Origin: a virus
Virus record (IMG/VR): IMGVR_UViG_3300005600_000064
Location: 1-31,362 of that record
DNA length: 31,362 nucleotides
Strand: one strand, 5' to 3'
Position 1 is the first letter of the stretch; each line of letters begins with the position of its first letter. The position numbers and the translations under genes are program-made. This document shows, piece after piece, positions 8,429 through 17,079 of this stretch. The notes beneath the pieces are model-generated. The model was given only the letters and a program-made list of their open reading frames with translations. It searched no databases and had not been told where the DNA came from.

Positions 8429-8779
8429 ATGACCGGGAAAGCTCGCTGGTTATCTCTTTGTTACGTTACGGTGGTGGCAATCACAATTGCTGCGCCCTTG
8501 CCTGCAGCCGCAACCACGCAACACACAGGCAGCCAGACCCAGTCCATGATTGGCGTGGCGTCCCGCTGCATCAGCACCATGAAAGCCTACAGGCAGGCCA
8601 TCGCCTTTATTGAAAAACGCCTTCAGCGCAGCCCAGCACAGGTAACCTATGAGCTTTCAGATGGTGAAAGCATCACGCTTCTGAACCGCACCCATACATT
8701 AATGCGCTTTGAAAAGCGGGTTCTTGAAGAAGGTATGCAGGCCCGCGAACGCGCCTGCACCGCCGCTCTTTTGGGTTAA
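8429..8779 (+). CDS. Small exported protein, insert in tail module (unknown)
   Basis: The 116-residue product has a basic start and a clear signal-peptide-like hydrophobic stretch with an Ala-rich cleavage region ('VVAITIAAPLPAAATT', about residues 14-29). The mature part is helical with two cysteines (about residues 47 and 110). The second ATG at 8429 is preferred because the AGGAGA site is six bases before it. It is opposite to the tail genes, has its own promoter candidate, and lies in an insertion between major tail protein and tail terminator. This is typical of a moron-type accessory gene. I do not recognise the family. Confidence 0.65.
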   Translation: MTGKARWLSLCYVTVVAITIAAPLPAAATTQHTGSQTQSMIGVASRCISTMKAYRQAIAFIEKRLQRSPAQVTYELSDGESITLLNRTHTLMRFEKRVLEEGMQARERACTAALLG

Positions 8780-8851
8780 CACCACACATTCAATCATTGT
8801 CATCCGCGACACGCCGCTATAGTCTTCGCCCATTGGGGGAATGGGGACATT

Positions 8852-8911
8852 ATGCGCCATTCGCAGACCAAAGCCGAACTTCAAACTCTTGAAGCCAAAT
8901 GCGGCGCTTGA
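8852..8911 (+). CDS. Very small ORF, 19 residues (doubtful)
   Basis: ATG at 8852 has a GGGGA site six bases upstream and encodes MRHSQTKAELQTLEAKCGA. A TATAGT hexamer at 8818-8823 could be its -10. It may be only a leader for the next gene, or chance. Confidence 0.2.
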   Translation: MRHSQTKAELQTLEAKCGA

Positions 8912-8970
8912 GCCTATGGGCCCATGTTGATATGGTCCCACCCAAGGGGTCCTGACCGAAGGAATAGTTC

Positions 8971-9360
8971 ATGTTGCGTTTTGTTTTTGCGCTTTCGCTT
9001 GGCGCTGCTTTCTTAACCCAGCCGGCCCTGGCCGCCACCGATGAAGCCGACAGGGCCCGCATCCAGCTGCTGGAAGACCAGGTTGTTGTGTTGAAGGAAG
9101 AGGTTCGCCGCCTGCGCCTGTTGACCAGCGAGATGCAGACCCGCCTCAATCAGGTCAATAGCGTCCTGCATGACCTGCAGAAGCCGCAGGTTGTTGAGGT
9201 GAAGGAAGAGCCGGACGAATGCACCACACGCATCAATGACCTGACCCAGAAGAAAGACATGATGCTGTCCATGGGCCTGAAGGAAAGCCATCCTGATGTC
9301 GTGAATATCTCGAACGTCCTACGGAAACTTTCCGTCACCTGCACGCCTGAGGGCCGCTGA
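8971..9360 (+). CDS. Small exported coiled-coil protein (unknown)
   Basis: The 129-residue protein has a signal peptide (hydrophobic residues 3-21, 'VFALSLGAAFLTQPALAA'). A coiled coil follows over about residues 25-70 ('IQLLEDQVVVLKEEVRRLRL'), then a C-terminal helical segment with two cysteines ('EECT'-like 'DECTTRIND' and 'VTCTPEG'), which could form a disulfide. An AAGGA site precedes the ATG. It meets the tail terminator gene tail to tail with only two bases between the stop codons. A periplasmic role is likely, function unknown. Confidence 0.7.
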   Translation: MLRFVFALSLGAAFLTQPALAATDEADRARIQLLEDQVVVLKEEVRRLRLLTSEMQTRLNQVNSVLHDLQKPQVVEVKEEPDECTTRINDLTQKKDMMLSMGLKESHPDVVNISNVLRKLSVTCTPEGR

Positions 9361-9362
9361 GC

Positions 9363-9776
9363 TTACACAGCCTCGAACAGGCGGGCGCTATAGTTCAGAC
9401 GTCCGCGATAGAGGCTGCCTGCTTCACTGAACTGGATAACCACGCTGGCACTCTGTAGCGTGATATCCACAAGCTCAAATCCCGGCACATCTGGCTTCGC
9501 ACCGGCCACAAGGCCGTCAACAAGCGCCATCAGCTCCTTGGCTTCCATCTGGCTGGGCTCCGCGGACCAGACAGTGATATCAAAACTGATTGTAGCCCCG
9601 TCCCGGCCCTTGACGCCCGTGTCCCGAAGCTGCGTTTCGCCGAACGCCACATAGGGCGGACGGGTGCCGAACGGCGGTTCGTCATAAATGCCTGTCAGGC
9701 GGGCCTTGAGGCCAGCGTCAGCTGACAGCAGGGCGAAGACGGCCTGCTGAAGCTGGTGCGCAGCAAATGCTGTCAT
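9363..9776 (-). CDS. Tail terminator/completion protein (DUF3168, GTA gp8-like)
   Basis: This 137-residue protein matches the DUF3168 pattern: 'LQQAVFALLSADAGLKARL', then 'IYDEPPFGTRPPYVAFGE' and 'DGATISFDITVWS'. These proteins cap the tail tube and join it to the head. It follows the head-tail adaptor gene in the standard gp6-gp7-gp8 order. In most relatives the tail tube gene follows at once; here a plus-strand insertion separates them. Confidence 0.88.
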   Translation of the reverse strand: MTAFAAHQLQQAVFALLSADAGLKARLTGIYDEPPFGTRPPYVAFGETQLRDTGVKGRDGATISFDITVWSAEPSQMEAKELMALVDGLVAGAKPDVPGFELVDITLQSASVVIQFSEAGSLYRGRLNYSARLFEAV

Positions 9777-9808
9777 GGGTATTTCCTTGGTGCTGATTGA
9801 ATTGGCTT

Positions 9809-10135
9809 TTAGTGAACTTCAAGGGCGCTGATTTCGATCTGGCGGTCCTTGACGCCGCTGGCCTTCAGGCTTGAGACCCGGTAGCGGCGGCCCTGCCATT
9901 CGATAAAGCGCGCGGCCAGATAGGGCCTGGCATAAGCAAGCGTGAAGCGTGCGGCATGAACCAGCGCCTGCCCACCCGCCCGTTCGCGAACGGCTACATC
10001 CTCATCCGCTTCCGCCCACGCGTCTGCGATGATCGGGCTGGTCTGGATTACGCGCCCGCCCGCGCCCTGGGTTCGGTCCTCGCCCATCAGTGTGATTCTG
10101 TGACGCCGCGCGCCAAGAGGTTGGCTTTGGCTCAT
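9809..10135 (-). CDS. Head-tail adaptor/stopper (gp7-like)
   Basis: The product is 108 residues and resembles the phage head-tail joining family: 'GARRHRITLMGEDRTQGAGG', 'ADAWAEADED' and 'FIEWQGRRYRVSSLKASG'. It overlaps the upstream connector gene by four bases (ATGA). Its role is to seal or extend the neck between portal/connector and tail. Confidence 0.85.
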   Translation of the reverse strand: MSQSQPLGARRHRITLMGEDRTQGAGGRVIQTSPIIADAWAEADEDVAVRERAGGQALVHAARFTLAYARPYLAARFIEWQGRRYRVSSLKASGVKDRQIEISALEVH

Positions 10136-10761
10136 ATCTGCAGCTTTCTGTATGGCTTCAGAATAGTGGCTGCGCCGCTTTCATTCATCGCCTGTGACCC
10201 CGTATCGCCCCGGTTTTCAAAAAGGTGTGCCATGAGCATCAGAAGGGCCTGCCGGATATCCGCCGGTACGTCGTTCCAGCTATCGCCAAAGCCGGCTGTC
10301 AGCTCAATCCGGATACCATCGAGCGTGCGCCCCGGCCTAGGCCAGCTGCCTTTGGTTCGGTAGAGCGCGGGCTCAAGGCCAGGTTTCAGGCCATAGTTTT
10401 CCGCGTCCCATATGGTTGGCGTACCGGCTGCGTCATAAATCTGGATCGTGCTGATACTGTCCACCGGGCGCACCGGCAAGGGCAGATATTCAGCCGTGCG
10501 CGCAAAGGCCGCCATGCTGCCGCACGCCACGCCCTGCCACCAGGGCATCCGCCCCATGGTGGCGGGCCAGGCGTCCAGATATAGCGCAAGCGACCGGTTC
10601 ATCAGGCACAGGCCAATATGGGTTTCAACCAGTTCCCGTGCGGCCACCAAGAGGGCCCCAAGACCCACATCGTCGGCACTGCCGTCAAGGCGAAGATGGT
10701 TCTTGATTTCGTCCAGCAGGAGCGGTTCGCTCGCTGGCGGTGAGAGCGTCTCAATGCGCAT
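10132..10761 (-). CDS. Head-tail connector (gp6-like)
   Basis: The product is 209 residues. 'EPLLLDEIKNHLRLDGSADD' followed by 'LLVAARELVETHIG' is the classic start of gp6-like connector proteins, which form the ring under the portal. I chose the ATG at 10761 because a GGAG site lies eight bases before it and the previous gene ends at 10763; a longer start 21 codons upstream would lie inside that gene. The C-terminal part ('DSWNDVPADIRQALLMLMAH') is also typical. Confidence 0.9.
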   Translation of the reverse strand: MRIETLSPPASEPLLLDEIKNHLRLDGSADDVGLGALLVAARELVETHIGLCLMNRSLALYLDAWPATMGRMPWWQGVACGSMAAFARTAEYLPLPVRPVDSISTIQIYDAAGTPTIWDAENYGLKPGLEPALYRTKGSWPRPGRTLDGIRIELTAGFGDSWNDVPADIRQALLMLMAHLFENRGDTGSQAMNESGAATILKPYRKLQI

Positions 10762-10762
10762 A

Positions 10763-11044
10763 TTACTGCTCCATGATCCGAAGGCTGAGGCTGCGTTCGC
10801 CGGTGCGACCGGCATCCGTTTCAATATGGCAGGTCAGCCGGTAGCGGTTTCCCACCTGCCCGCCGGACACATAGATGCCCTGCACAGTGCCTGCGTCTGT
10901 CTGGCTGCCCAGGCTTGGCGCGCCGCCATCTGACGGTGCGATCGTCCAGCTTGCCGCGGTGATTGTTTCGCCGCTTGTCAGCCAGGCGGCCCAGTCGAAG
11001 CTGTAGTCGACCGTGCTGTCCGGGTCTTTGGCATAAAAGGTCAT
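10763..11044 (-). CDS. Phage fibre adaptor-like protein
   Basis: The 93-residue protein begins 'KDPDSTVDYSFDWAAWL', continues 'SGETITAASWTI' and ends with 'RYRLTCHIETDAGRTGERSL', an Ig-like beta domain often annotated as phage fibre-tail adaptor. It lies between fibre-associated genes and the connector genes and is two bases from the connector start. A structural role linking a fibre to the particle fits the neighbouring 1197-residue fibre gene. Confidence 0.7.
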   Translation of the reverse strand: MTFYAKDPDSTVDYSFDWAAWLTSGETITAASWTIAPSDGGAPSLGSQTDAGTVQGIYVSGGQVGNRYRLTCHIETDAGRTGERSLSLRIMEQ

Positions 11045-11074
11045 GCATTTTTCCTGAAGGTATGGGGTGAAGGA

Positions 11075-11533
11075 TCAGTTGGCGCGCGTGAGCGAAAACC
11101 AGCCGCCCAAAGGCGACGACACACTGAAGCTTGACCGCACGGCCTCGACAGACGGCGCATCCCCAGCCAGGTTCATCACGCCCAGAAGTTGGCTGTCCGG
11201 CGCCAGAGTGCCCAGGGCGCCATAGCAAATGGCCAAATATTTCACGGGTGGCAGGGTAACCGGGTCGCCCCAGCTTATCGCATCTGTACTGAAGGCAGCA
11301 GCCCCAGTGGAAGCCAGGATAGTGCCGCCGGTCACAGAGCGCCGCCGGTAGTCGCCGCCCGACACTTCAAAGGCACTGACATCAGCCAGCACCCTATGGA
11401 CTGCCAGATCCGGCACATAATTCGATGACAGCAGAAGCGCTGTCAGGCTGGCTTCATCCAGAAGCTTGCGGCTGCCGTCCAGAAGCCCAACGAGTGAGCG
11501 GTCATACAATTGAAGCGGGCCTGTCGCGATCAT
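11075..11533 (-). CDS. Phage structural protein, unknown (fibre-associated)
   Basis: The product is 152 residues, beta-rich ('FEVSGGDYRRRSVTGGTIL', 'VKYLAICYGALGTLAPDS'). Proteins of this type are common beside the fibre adaptor and connector in siphoprophages and probably form part of a decoration or fibre. Its ATG overlaps the stop of the 84-residue gene upstream by four bases. I cannot name a biochemical role. Confidence 0.65.
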   Translation of the reverse strand: MIATGPLQLYDRSLVGLLDGSRKLLDEASLTALLLSSNYVPDLAVHRVLADVSAFEVSGGDYRRRSVTGGTILASTGAAAFSTDAISWGDPVTLPPVKYLAICYGALGTLAPDSQLLGVMNLAGDAPSVEAVRSSFSVSSPLGGWFSLTRAN

Positions 11534-11784
11534 GATGGTACCTCAGTGTTTGAACTGGCATTCGGCACGGCTGACAATGCGGCGCCAGACGACACCACAA
11601 CCGGCGCCCTGTTGCGGACGGCCTGCAGTTGCCGAACTCCTGCAAGGCCTGTTGTCTGGCGGGCCGTGACCTGGGTGGGTTGGCCATGAATACGGACGTC
11701 GGCGCCCTGCGCCGAGCCCTCGAAAGGCTGCAACTGGTCCCCGGCCATGGCAGCGCCACAGATGGGTGCGGAAGCAAGAAACAT
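11530..11784 (-). CDS. Small protein coupled to fibre-associated gene (unknown)
   Basis: The 84-residue product starts at 11784 after an AGAAGGA site and ends in an ATGA overlap with the next gene, which supports it as a real gene. It begins with a hydrophobic stretch ('MFLASAPICGAAMAG') and is otherwise Gln/Ala/Thr-rich. No family recognised. Confidence 0.5.
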   Translation of the reverse strand: MFLASAPICGAAMAGDQLQPFEGSAQGADVRIHGQPTQVTARQTTGLAGVRQLQAVRNRAPVVVSSGAALSAVPNASSNTEVPS

Positions 11785-11868
11785 CTGACGGTCCTTCTGC
11801 TAATGGGTGATAGGAAAAGAGGATGGGCCGCGCCCCGAAGGGCAGCAGCCCGCACTTTGAGGCTGTCT

Positions 11869-12066
11869 CTATGCGTCAGCGCCTACAGCCATGTCCTGCC
11901 CGCCAGACTGCTGCGGCTGGTCGTTTTCAGCCGATACGATGGCGCTCAGCACATTGAAAATTTCGACATAAGCCGGCATCTCAGCGCCCTGCATCTGTGT
12001 ACGGGACAGGAACTGAAGCGTTGCTGCGGCTTGTTTGGCATTAAGGGTTGGAACAGATTGCGTCAT
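11869..12066 (-). CDS. Small phage protein, 65 residues (unknown)
   Basis: The ATG at 12066 follows an AGAGGA site. The sequence has the pattern 'AAATLQFLSRTQMQGAEMPAY' then 'IFNVLSAIVSA', which is seen in small proteins beside fibre genes in other phages. It lies 94 bases past the fibre stop. Could be a fibre assembly factor; not shown by the sequence. Confidence 0.55.
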   Translation of the reverse strand: MTQSVPTLNAKQAAATLQFLSRTQMQGAEMPAYVEIFNVLSAIVSAENDQPQQSGGQDMAVGADA

Positions 12067-12159
12067 CGGAAATATCCTCTTCTATAGACGGAAAAAAGGA
12101 ACGCGTGCCACCTGGCCCCACGCCCCTTTGGGTTGAAAACGGCAGTTGTTGACTGGCAC

Positions 12160-15100
12160 CTAAACAGCAGTACCTGTCGCGTCCACCCACTGGCTGCCGT
12201 CAGACCTGATGGGTTTGCCAAGAGTGGTGTCGAACATGCTTGCCCCAGCACCAGCTGTAGCGGCGGGTGGGCGATTGGCCGTGATGTCGGCCATGCCCTT
12301 GATGTAGCTGGAGGCAATAATCTCGCCCGTCACTTCAAGGCCGCTCATGGCCTTGACAGTATTATCACCATAGACCCGAAGGGCGTTCGAGCCGGTACCG
12401 AAGCTCATGAAATCATCTGTCGGCCCGGTATCAAAGGAGACGAATATATTGAACACGCTGTCGACATTCAGGTCAGCCGTTCTATCAAAGGACAGCATGG
12501 TCGCGACCGGTTGTTCGATAGTGACCTGGCCGTAATGTGTCGCTGCCTTGGTGAGACGGTCGAGTCTCAAGATAGTTGAAAGCGAGCCGTCGCCGGTGTG
12601 GGTATCGAACGAAAAGCCGCCCGATGAGGTGTAACTCATCCGACCCACCGACGCCCCGGCGTGCCAAAGCTCGAACCACGGGTTCAACGCGCCGATAATC
12701 CGAGCGCTGCTGGCGAACGCGACCTTGTTGCCCAGATCGTCGCGCGCACCACTGGTGGTGTTGTAAATCGCGCCCGAGAAGACAGCATCCTTGGTGATGC
12801 CGTCGACGACAATCGCGCTATTGTTGATATCAAGGGCACCCCAAGTCGCGGCATCCCAGTCATAAGCGCCGATCCGGTTCACACCGCCGCTGATATCCAT
12901 AAAGGTGACACGCCCACCGATGTTTGCGACTGCAGCCCTAGACTGAATTCCCTGTGCTCCGACAATCTGACCACCAAAGCTCGCTAGCCCTATAGTGGAA
13001 ATGGACCCCAAATTAGCACTGCTCGAGGTTTCAAAGCCGCCAAACGTATAGAGCCGCCCCGTATCACCACCCAGAGACATAAGCGCTTCCTCCAGGTGAT
13101 TTTCCCAGATGAACCCCTGCTGCGCCCCATTTATGGCCCGGAACCTTACATGATGCGAGGTACGGCCATCCAAAGACGCGCACGCATCCCCGCCTGACAA
13201 TGACTTTCCAATCCCGGCAGTGGCTACGGTGATACCCCAATATGGGTTTCCAGTATCCCACAAGAAGAGGCCGTAATCCGACCCGCCGTCAACACCACCC
13301 ATAACGCTTAGCATCGTGCCGGATTTCGCAACTAGTTTGTCTGATAAGGTTACTTCGCTTCGACTATGATCCCGGTACAGCCATGGAGCGCTACCGGCTC
13401 GGAAAACCGTATCAAAAGCTGAAGCCCCGGCTTCTCCGTAGCACAGGATATTTGCGCCGTATCCTCCGGCATTGGTGCCCCCGCCAAATACTACTGCTCC
13501 AGCGGGGTTGAGTGCGCCAATACCACTGGAGTCCACCTTGAGGTTGTGGACAAAAAGGTCCGCTACGAAAGTTGCGGGGCCGTCAACGGTCAGGATATTC
13601 ACGCCCGTAACATTTCGGGCGTTCATGTCGATATTGACATACATGTCCAGCGCCGTCGCGTTCAGGAACATTCGACCCACGCCTTCAGTGGCCCACCCAA
13701 GCGTACCGGCAGCGGCCTGGTACATCTTTACATCCGTCCCTCCGGCGAAGATTGCGCCTTTTGTGTAAAGGTCTCCCGTGTCGGCGGTCAGGGACATCAG
13801 CATCATTTCCGCACTATTCTCCCAGCCAAAAAACCGCGTTGCGCCGTTTGTAATGCGGTGCCTGATACCCAAACCGGCCCGACCATCAAGCGAAGTCGCT
13901 GCCGTTTCATCGCTCAACGATTTCAGTGCGCCAGATGATGCCATATACGCGCCGTCTGTAGTCGCGTCTGTGTCCCAGAAAAAGATGCCGCGACCGCTGC
14001 CGCCATCAACCTTATTCTGAACGCTAATTTTTGCACCGCCGTCCACCGTGAGTTTGCCCGTGCCATTCGCAATCGTCAGGCCGAGGCCTTGAGTGTTAAA
14101 CAACTCAAGAGGCATTGAGCTTTGCGACTGGACCCGGAAGCTGGCGGAAAGTGCGCCTAGCGCACCTTTAGAGGTGCCGCTGTTCGTCTGGAAATAGGTA
14201 TAGTAATTATTGCCTGTACCGCCGATCCTTGTGTCGGTTGTCCCTTGGACGTGGAAGTCCCCAATGGGAATAACGCCAATTCCCAGTTTACTTGCGAAGG
14301 TGGCATTCTGGCTAGGGTCCCAGCTAACGGCCAGAGTGTTGTTGGTGTAAATACCAAACACATTCGCATCGACCGCGCCCGCCCGGACATCATAATCATT
14401 GACGCCTGTGGAGCCCTTGAAAGCAATTTGCGAGCTAAGACTGGCCACATTAATAAGTGCCGCAACGGTGGCGGAGCCTGACGCTTCTGTCACTTCAAGC
14501 ATACGTGTAACAGGGACTGCCCCAATCCCGACAGGGCCGTTCATGGTGATTGCTCCGGTGCTGCTTGCCGACAACCAGTTAATCCCGTTGGTCCAGAACG
14601 TCTGTGATCCATTCAAAGCATTCACAAACGCCATCTGCGTTGTACCGCCGGAAGTGTACCCGACGTAGCCGGAACGCGTGGTTGGTGTGGCTGTGCGTGC
14701 GTAGAACCCCATATAGGCATGGTCCTGCGAACCGGGCTTTACAGTCAGGCCTTCAGCACCAACATTTGTGGATAGTACACCCGCAAAGAACCCTGCGCCT
14801 GTGAAAGTGGCCTTGCCCGTTTCGAGAAGCATTTCGCCTTGACTACCGCCTACATCAAAGCGTAGTCCGCCCCCGGCCACACCAAGGCCCACAATCGCGT
14901 TAGGTACTACAGCCAAGCCGTCCCACCCGTTGAAGTTCATCGCGAAGCCCTGCGGCCCGCCTTCCTGAACCCCGCCAATAAAACTTGAACCATTCGAAAC
15001 AATCGAGCCCGAGAAGGTTGCGGATTTGTTCGAATTAAGCGTCAGCGCAAGCTCCATGGGGTCGGCACTAATTTGGCTTGGGTGAACATAGAAGTTCAAG

Positions 15101-15753
15101 CCGATCTGGTCGTTGTCATTGCTTTGCTGAACCGCCGCGATTGCCGCGCGAGCGCTTGACCCCTCTGAGCTACCCGATGGGGTCCAGCCGATAGCGCCAT
15201 AAACGAGGCCGTTTGCAGAGGTAACGCCGCTTGATGCGATCTTTATGGCGACGCCGGTGTCTGCGCCGGTCGTGGCAAAGCCGGCCAACACGCTGTTCGA
15301 TGCGATTTGACCACCGACCATCAGATCACCCGTGAATTCCCCGGCACCCGCAAACACACCACCATCTTTCAGAAGCACGCCATCCGCCGTCACGCCAGCG
15401 TCCGGCGTCACCTCGCGGATGACATCTGCCTCATGGGTGGGGGACAAGAGGAAATCTGCCGTAGCGGCACAATAGACACGCGCGTTGCCTGACAGGTTAA
15501 TCGCTGTTGCACCAACGTGCGCATACGCGCCGTCCACCAGCGTTTCAGCCACTTCCGTGCGCGCGAGCGTCATGACGTCCACAAGTGTGCCGGTGCCGAT
15601 CTCATAATTGTCGCCATCCTCGATCACATAAATGACGCCATCGCCTGGTGTGAAGGCATCGGAGAAACCGATATGACCCGGCAGCGCGCCTGCGAGCGTG
15701 ATGTCACCGGTGCCGGTGGTGGATGTGAGTTCGCGAACCCGGTTTGCCAGCAT
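12160..15753 (-). CDS. Very long phage fibre protein
   Basis: The 1197-residue product has an N-terminal domain ('LANRVRELTSTTGTGDITLA', then 'GDGVIYVIEDGDNYEIG') widely shared by phage fibres. A very long beta/Gly/Ser/Thr-rich shaft follows, then a C-terminal 'FDTTLGKPIRSDGSQWVDA' motif common at fibre ends. Two shaft segments of about 90 residues are clearly related, encoded near 13741-14019 and 13030-13302; both contain 'DGGS..G.F.WDT', 'SLDGR', 'WEN' and 'DTG.LYT'. The start at 15753 has an AGGGA site and is preferred to an ATG 12 codons upstream. Its place directly after the capsid gene, not after the tail-tip gene, is unusual and could mean a capsid-borne fibre. Confidence 0.85.
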   Translation of the reverse strand: MLANRVRELTSTTGTGDITLAGALPGHIGFSDAFTPGDGVIYVIEDGDNYEIGTGTLVDVMTLARTEVAETLVDGAYAHVGATAINLSGNARVYCAATADFLLSPTHEADVIREVTPDAGVTADGVLLKDGGVFAGAGEFTGDLMVGGQIASNSVLAGFATTGADTGVAIKIASSGVTSANGLVYGAIGWTPSGSSEGSSARAAIAAVQQSNDNDQIGLNFYVHPSQISADPMELALTLNSNKSATFSGSIVSNGSSFIGGVQEGGPQGFAMNFNGWDGLAVVPNAIVGLGVAGGGLRFDVGGSQGEMLLETGKATFTGAGFFAGVLSTNVGAEGLTVKPGSQDHAYMGFYARTATPTTRSGYVGYTSGGTTQMAFVNALNGSQTFWTNGINWLSASSTGAITMNGPVGIGAVPVTRMLEVTEASGSATVAALINVASLSSQIAFKGSTGVNDYDVRAGAVDANVFGIYTNNTLAVSWDPSQNATFASKLGIGVIPIGDFHVQGTTDTRIGGTGNNYYTYFQTNSGTSKGALGALSASFRVQSQSSMPLELFNTQGLGLTIANGTGKLTVDGGAKISVQNKVDGGSGRGIFFWDTDATTDGAYMASSGALKSLSDETAATSLDGRAGLGIRHRITNGATRFFGWENSAEMMLMSLTADTGDLYTKGAIFAGGTDVKMYQAAAGTLGWATEGVGRMFLNATALDMYVNIDMNARNVTGVNILTVDGPATFVADLFVHNLKVDSSGIGALNPAGAVVFGGGTNAGGYGANILCYGEAGASAFDTVFRAGSAPWLYRDHSRSEVTLSDKLVAKSGTMLSVMGGVDGGSDYGLFLWDTGNPYWGITVATAGIGKSLSGGDACASLDGRTSHHVRFRAINGAQQGFIWENHLEEALMSLGGDTGRLYTFGGFETSSSANLGSISTIGLASFGGQIVGAQGIQSRAAVANIGGRVTFMDISGGVNRIGAYDWDAATWGALDINNSAIVVDGITKDAVFSGAIYNTTSGARDDLGNKVAFASSARIIGALNPWFELWHAGASVGRMSYTSSGGFSFDTHTGDGSLSTILRLDRLTKAATHYGQVTIEQPVATMLSFDRTADLNVDSVFNIFVSFDTGPTDDFMSFGTGSNALRVYGDNTVKAMSGLEVTGEIIASSYIKGMADITANRPPAATAGAGASMFDTTLGKPIRSDGSQWVDATGTAV
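13030..14019 (-). repeat. Internal duplication in fibre shaft
   Basis: Two copies (about 13741-14019 and 13030-13302) share the order of motifs DGGS, WDT, SLDGR, a xWEN motif and an MSL.xDTGxLYT motif at equal spacing. They are diverged in sequence, so the duplication is old. Boundaries are approximate. Confidence 0.7.
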
Positions 15754-15781
15754 GAGAAAATCCCTGATCAAAGATGGAGAA

Positions 15782-15815
15782 GAAAACAAGAAAGGGCGGC
15801 GCCGAAGCCCCGCCC
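15782..15815 (-). terminator. Rho-independent terminator after capsid gene
   Basis: On the minus strand a 9-bp stem with one mismatch closes a TTCG loop (15794-15815) and is followed by TTTCTTGTTTTC. It lies between the capsid stop and the fibre start, so it would lower fibre transcripts relative to capsid. Confidence 0.7.
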
Positions 15816-15840
15816 CAAATCCAGAACAACCTGCGCGGTC

Positions 15841-16968
15841 TTACGCCAGGCCGAACTTCAGAAGCTTGAGCGCATGGTCATTGACCAGCGCACCGCCCAC
15901 GCGGCGGGTAGCATAGAAATGCACATACGGCTTGTTGGTGTATGGGTCGCGGAGCACGCGGGTGCCGGTGCGTTCCACCAGCGTATAGGCGCGCTCAAAA
16001 TTGCCGAAGGCGATCGAGAAGCTGTCGGACGCCATATCAGGCATGTCTTCAACTTCAAGAACGGGATAGCCCAGAAGCGTGTCCGGCTGGCCTTCCGCAA
16101 GGCCGGCGCGCCAGATGAAGTTGCCGTCTGCATCCTTGAACTTGCGGACCGTCGCCAGCGTTTTGGAATTCATCACAAAACGCGCACCTTGGCGGTACCG
16201 GGCAGAGAGCGCATGCACCAGATCAATCAGGATATCCGCTGGGTTGGACGCTGGGAAGGCAGCATCCACACCGGTCGGGATATACTGGACCTCGCCAAAG
16301 GTGCGGGTGTCATCATCGCTGGTGGACGGCGTGTAGGTCAGGAAGCCTTTCGGCATGTTGGTGCCCGTGCCGTTCACAATGGCCGCACCTTCCTGTGCCG
16401 CGAATTCCTCCGCCACCTCCTCATTTAGCCAGGCTTCGGCGTCAAACTGCATGTCATCAAGCGCGCGCTGGGTTGCGGCGGCGTTGGCATACAGCTCACT
16501 CGGCGTGATCAGCACCTGCTCAAGGCTTGGCGTGCCTGTCTCAGCCCGGGCGTCCGCTTCGCCCACCCAACCGGATGTGGCACCGCCGGTGTTCACCAGA
16601 CGCTTATAGTCTGACGTCTCGATCGTCTTGACCTTCACGACAGAGCGCAGCGGCGACAGGATGCGAAGCTGCTTTTCAATCTCGCTGTCGATCACGGTTG
16701 GCACGGCATAGCCGCCGTCACCGCCAGTGGAGGTGGAAAGCGCCTTGGCTTCAAGCGCCTTCAGGGCGTCGGTGTCACCCTTCTGGATGAAACCGCTAAA
16801 GAAAGCAGATTTGTGTTCGGTTACATCAGCACCACCGAAATCATAAGCCGCACCTGGGCGCGCCATCTTGGTTTCCAGCATATCCAGCCGGTCTTTCATG
16901 GCCATCAGGCCGCTTTCCGCCGTGTCGGTATAGTCGTCAATGGCGGCTTTCAGATCTGTCATTTCCAT
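15841..16968 (-). CDS. Major capsid protein (HK97 fold, GTA gp5-like)
   Basis: The 375-residue protein has a coiled, charged N-terminal scaffold-like segment (residues 1-~75), a possible processing region near 'EAKALSTSTGGDGGYAVP', and typical HK97 capsid features: 'IEKQLRILSPLRSVVKV', 'WVGEADARAETGTPSLEQV', 'YANAAATQRALDD' and 'FAAQEGAAIVNGTGTNMPKG'. The C-terminal motif 'PYVHFYATRRVGGALVNDHA' is also family-typical. The first ATG (16968) is used, with an AAGGACA site; a second ATG lies two codons in. Terminator-like hairpins lie on both sides of the gene, so it may have its own transcription unit. Confidence 0.95.
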   Translation of the reverse strand: MEMTDLKAAIDDYTDTAESGLMAMKDRLDMLETKMARPGAAYDFGGADVTEHKSAFFSGFIQKGDTDALKALEAKALSTSTGGDGGYAVPTVIDSEIEKQLRILSPLRSVVKVKTIETSDYKRLVNTGGATSGWVGEADARAETGTPSLEQVLITPSELYANAAATQRALDDMQFDAEAWLNEEVAEEFAAQEGAAIVNGTGTNMPKGFLTYTPSTSDDDTRTFGEVQYIPTGVDAAFPASNPADILIDLVHALSARYRQGARFVMNSKTLATVRKFKDADGNFIWRAGLAEGQPDTLLGYPVLEVEDMPDMASDSFSIAFGNFERAYTLVERTGTRVLRDPYTNKPYVHFYATRRVGGALVNDHALKLLKFGLA

Positions 16969-17079
16969 GACATCTGTCCTTTCGTCTCTTGGTCGTCTTA
17001 CTTGTGTTTTGCGTGAAATGCCGGTTGTCGCACCGGCGGGCGGGTGGCCGTGCCTGCCTCACGCAGACGAAAGTGGCCA

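Noticed and set aside
12063-12317. 84-residue minus-strand frame over the fibre end
   Set aside because: Overlaps the well supported fibre C-terminus in another frame, no ribosome site.
15517-16428. 303-residue plus-strand open frame across the capsid/fibre border
   Set aside because: Overlaps two well supported genes and the terminator; composition is that of a shadow.
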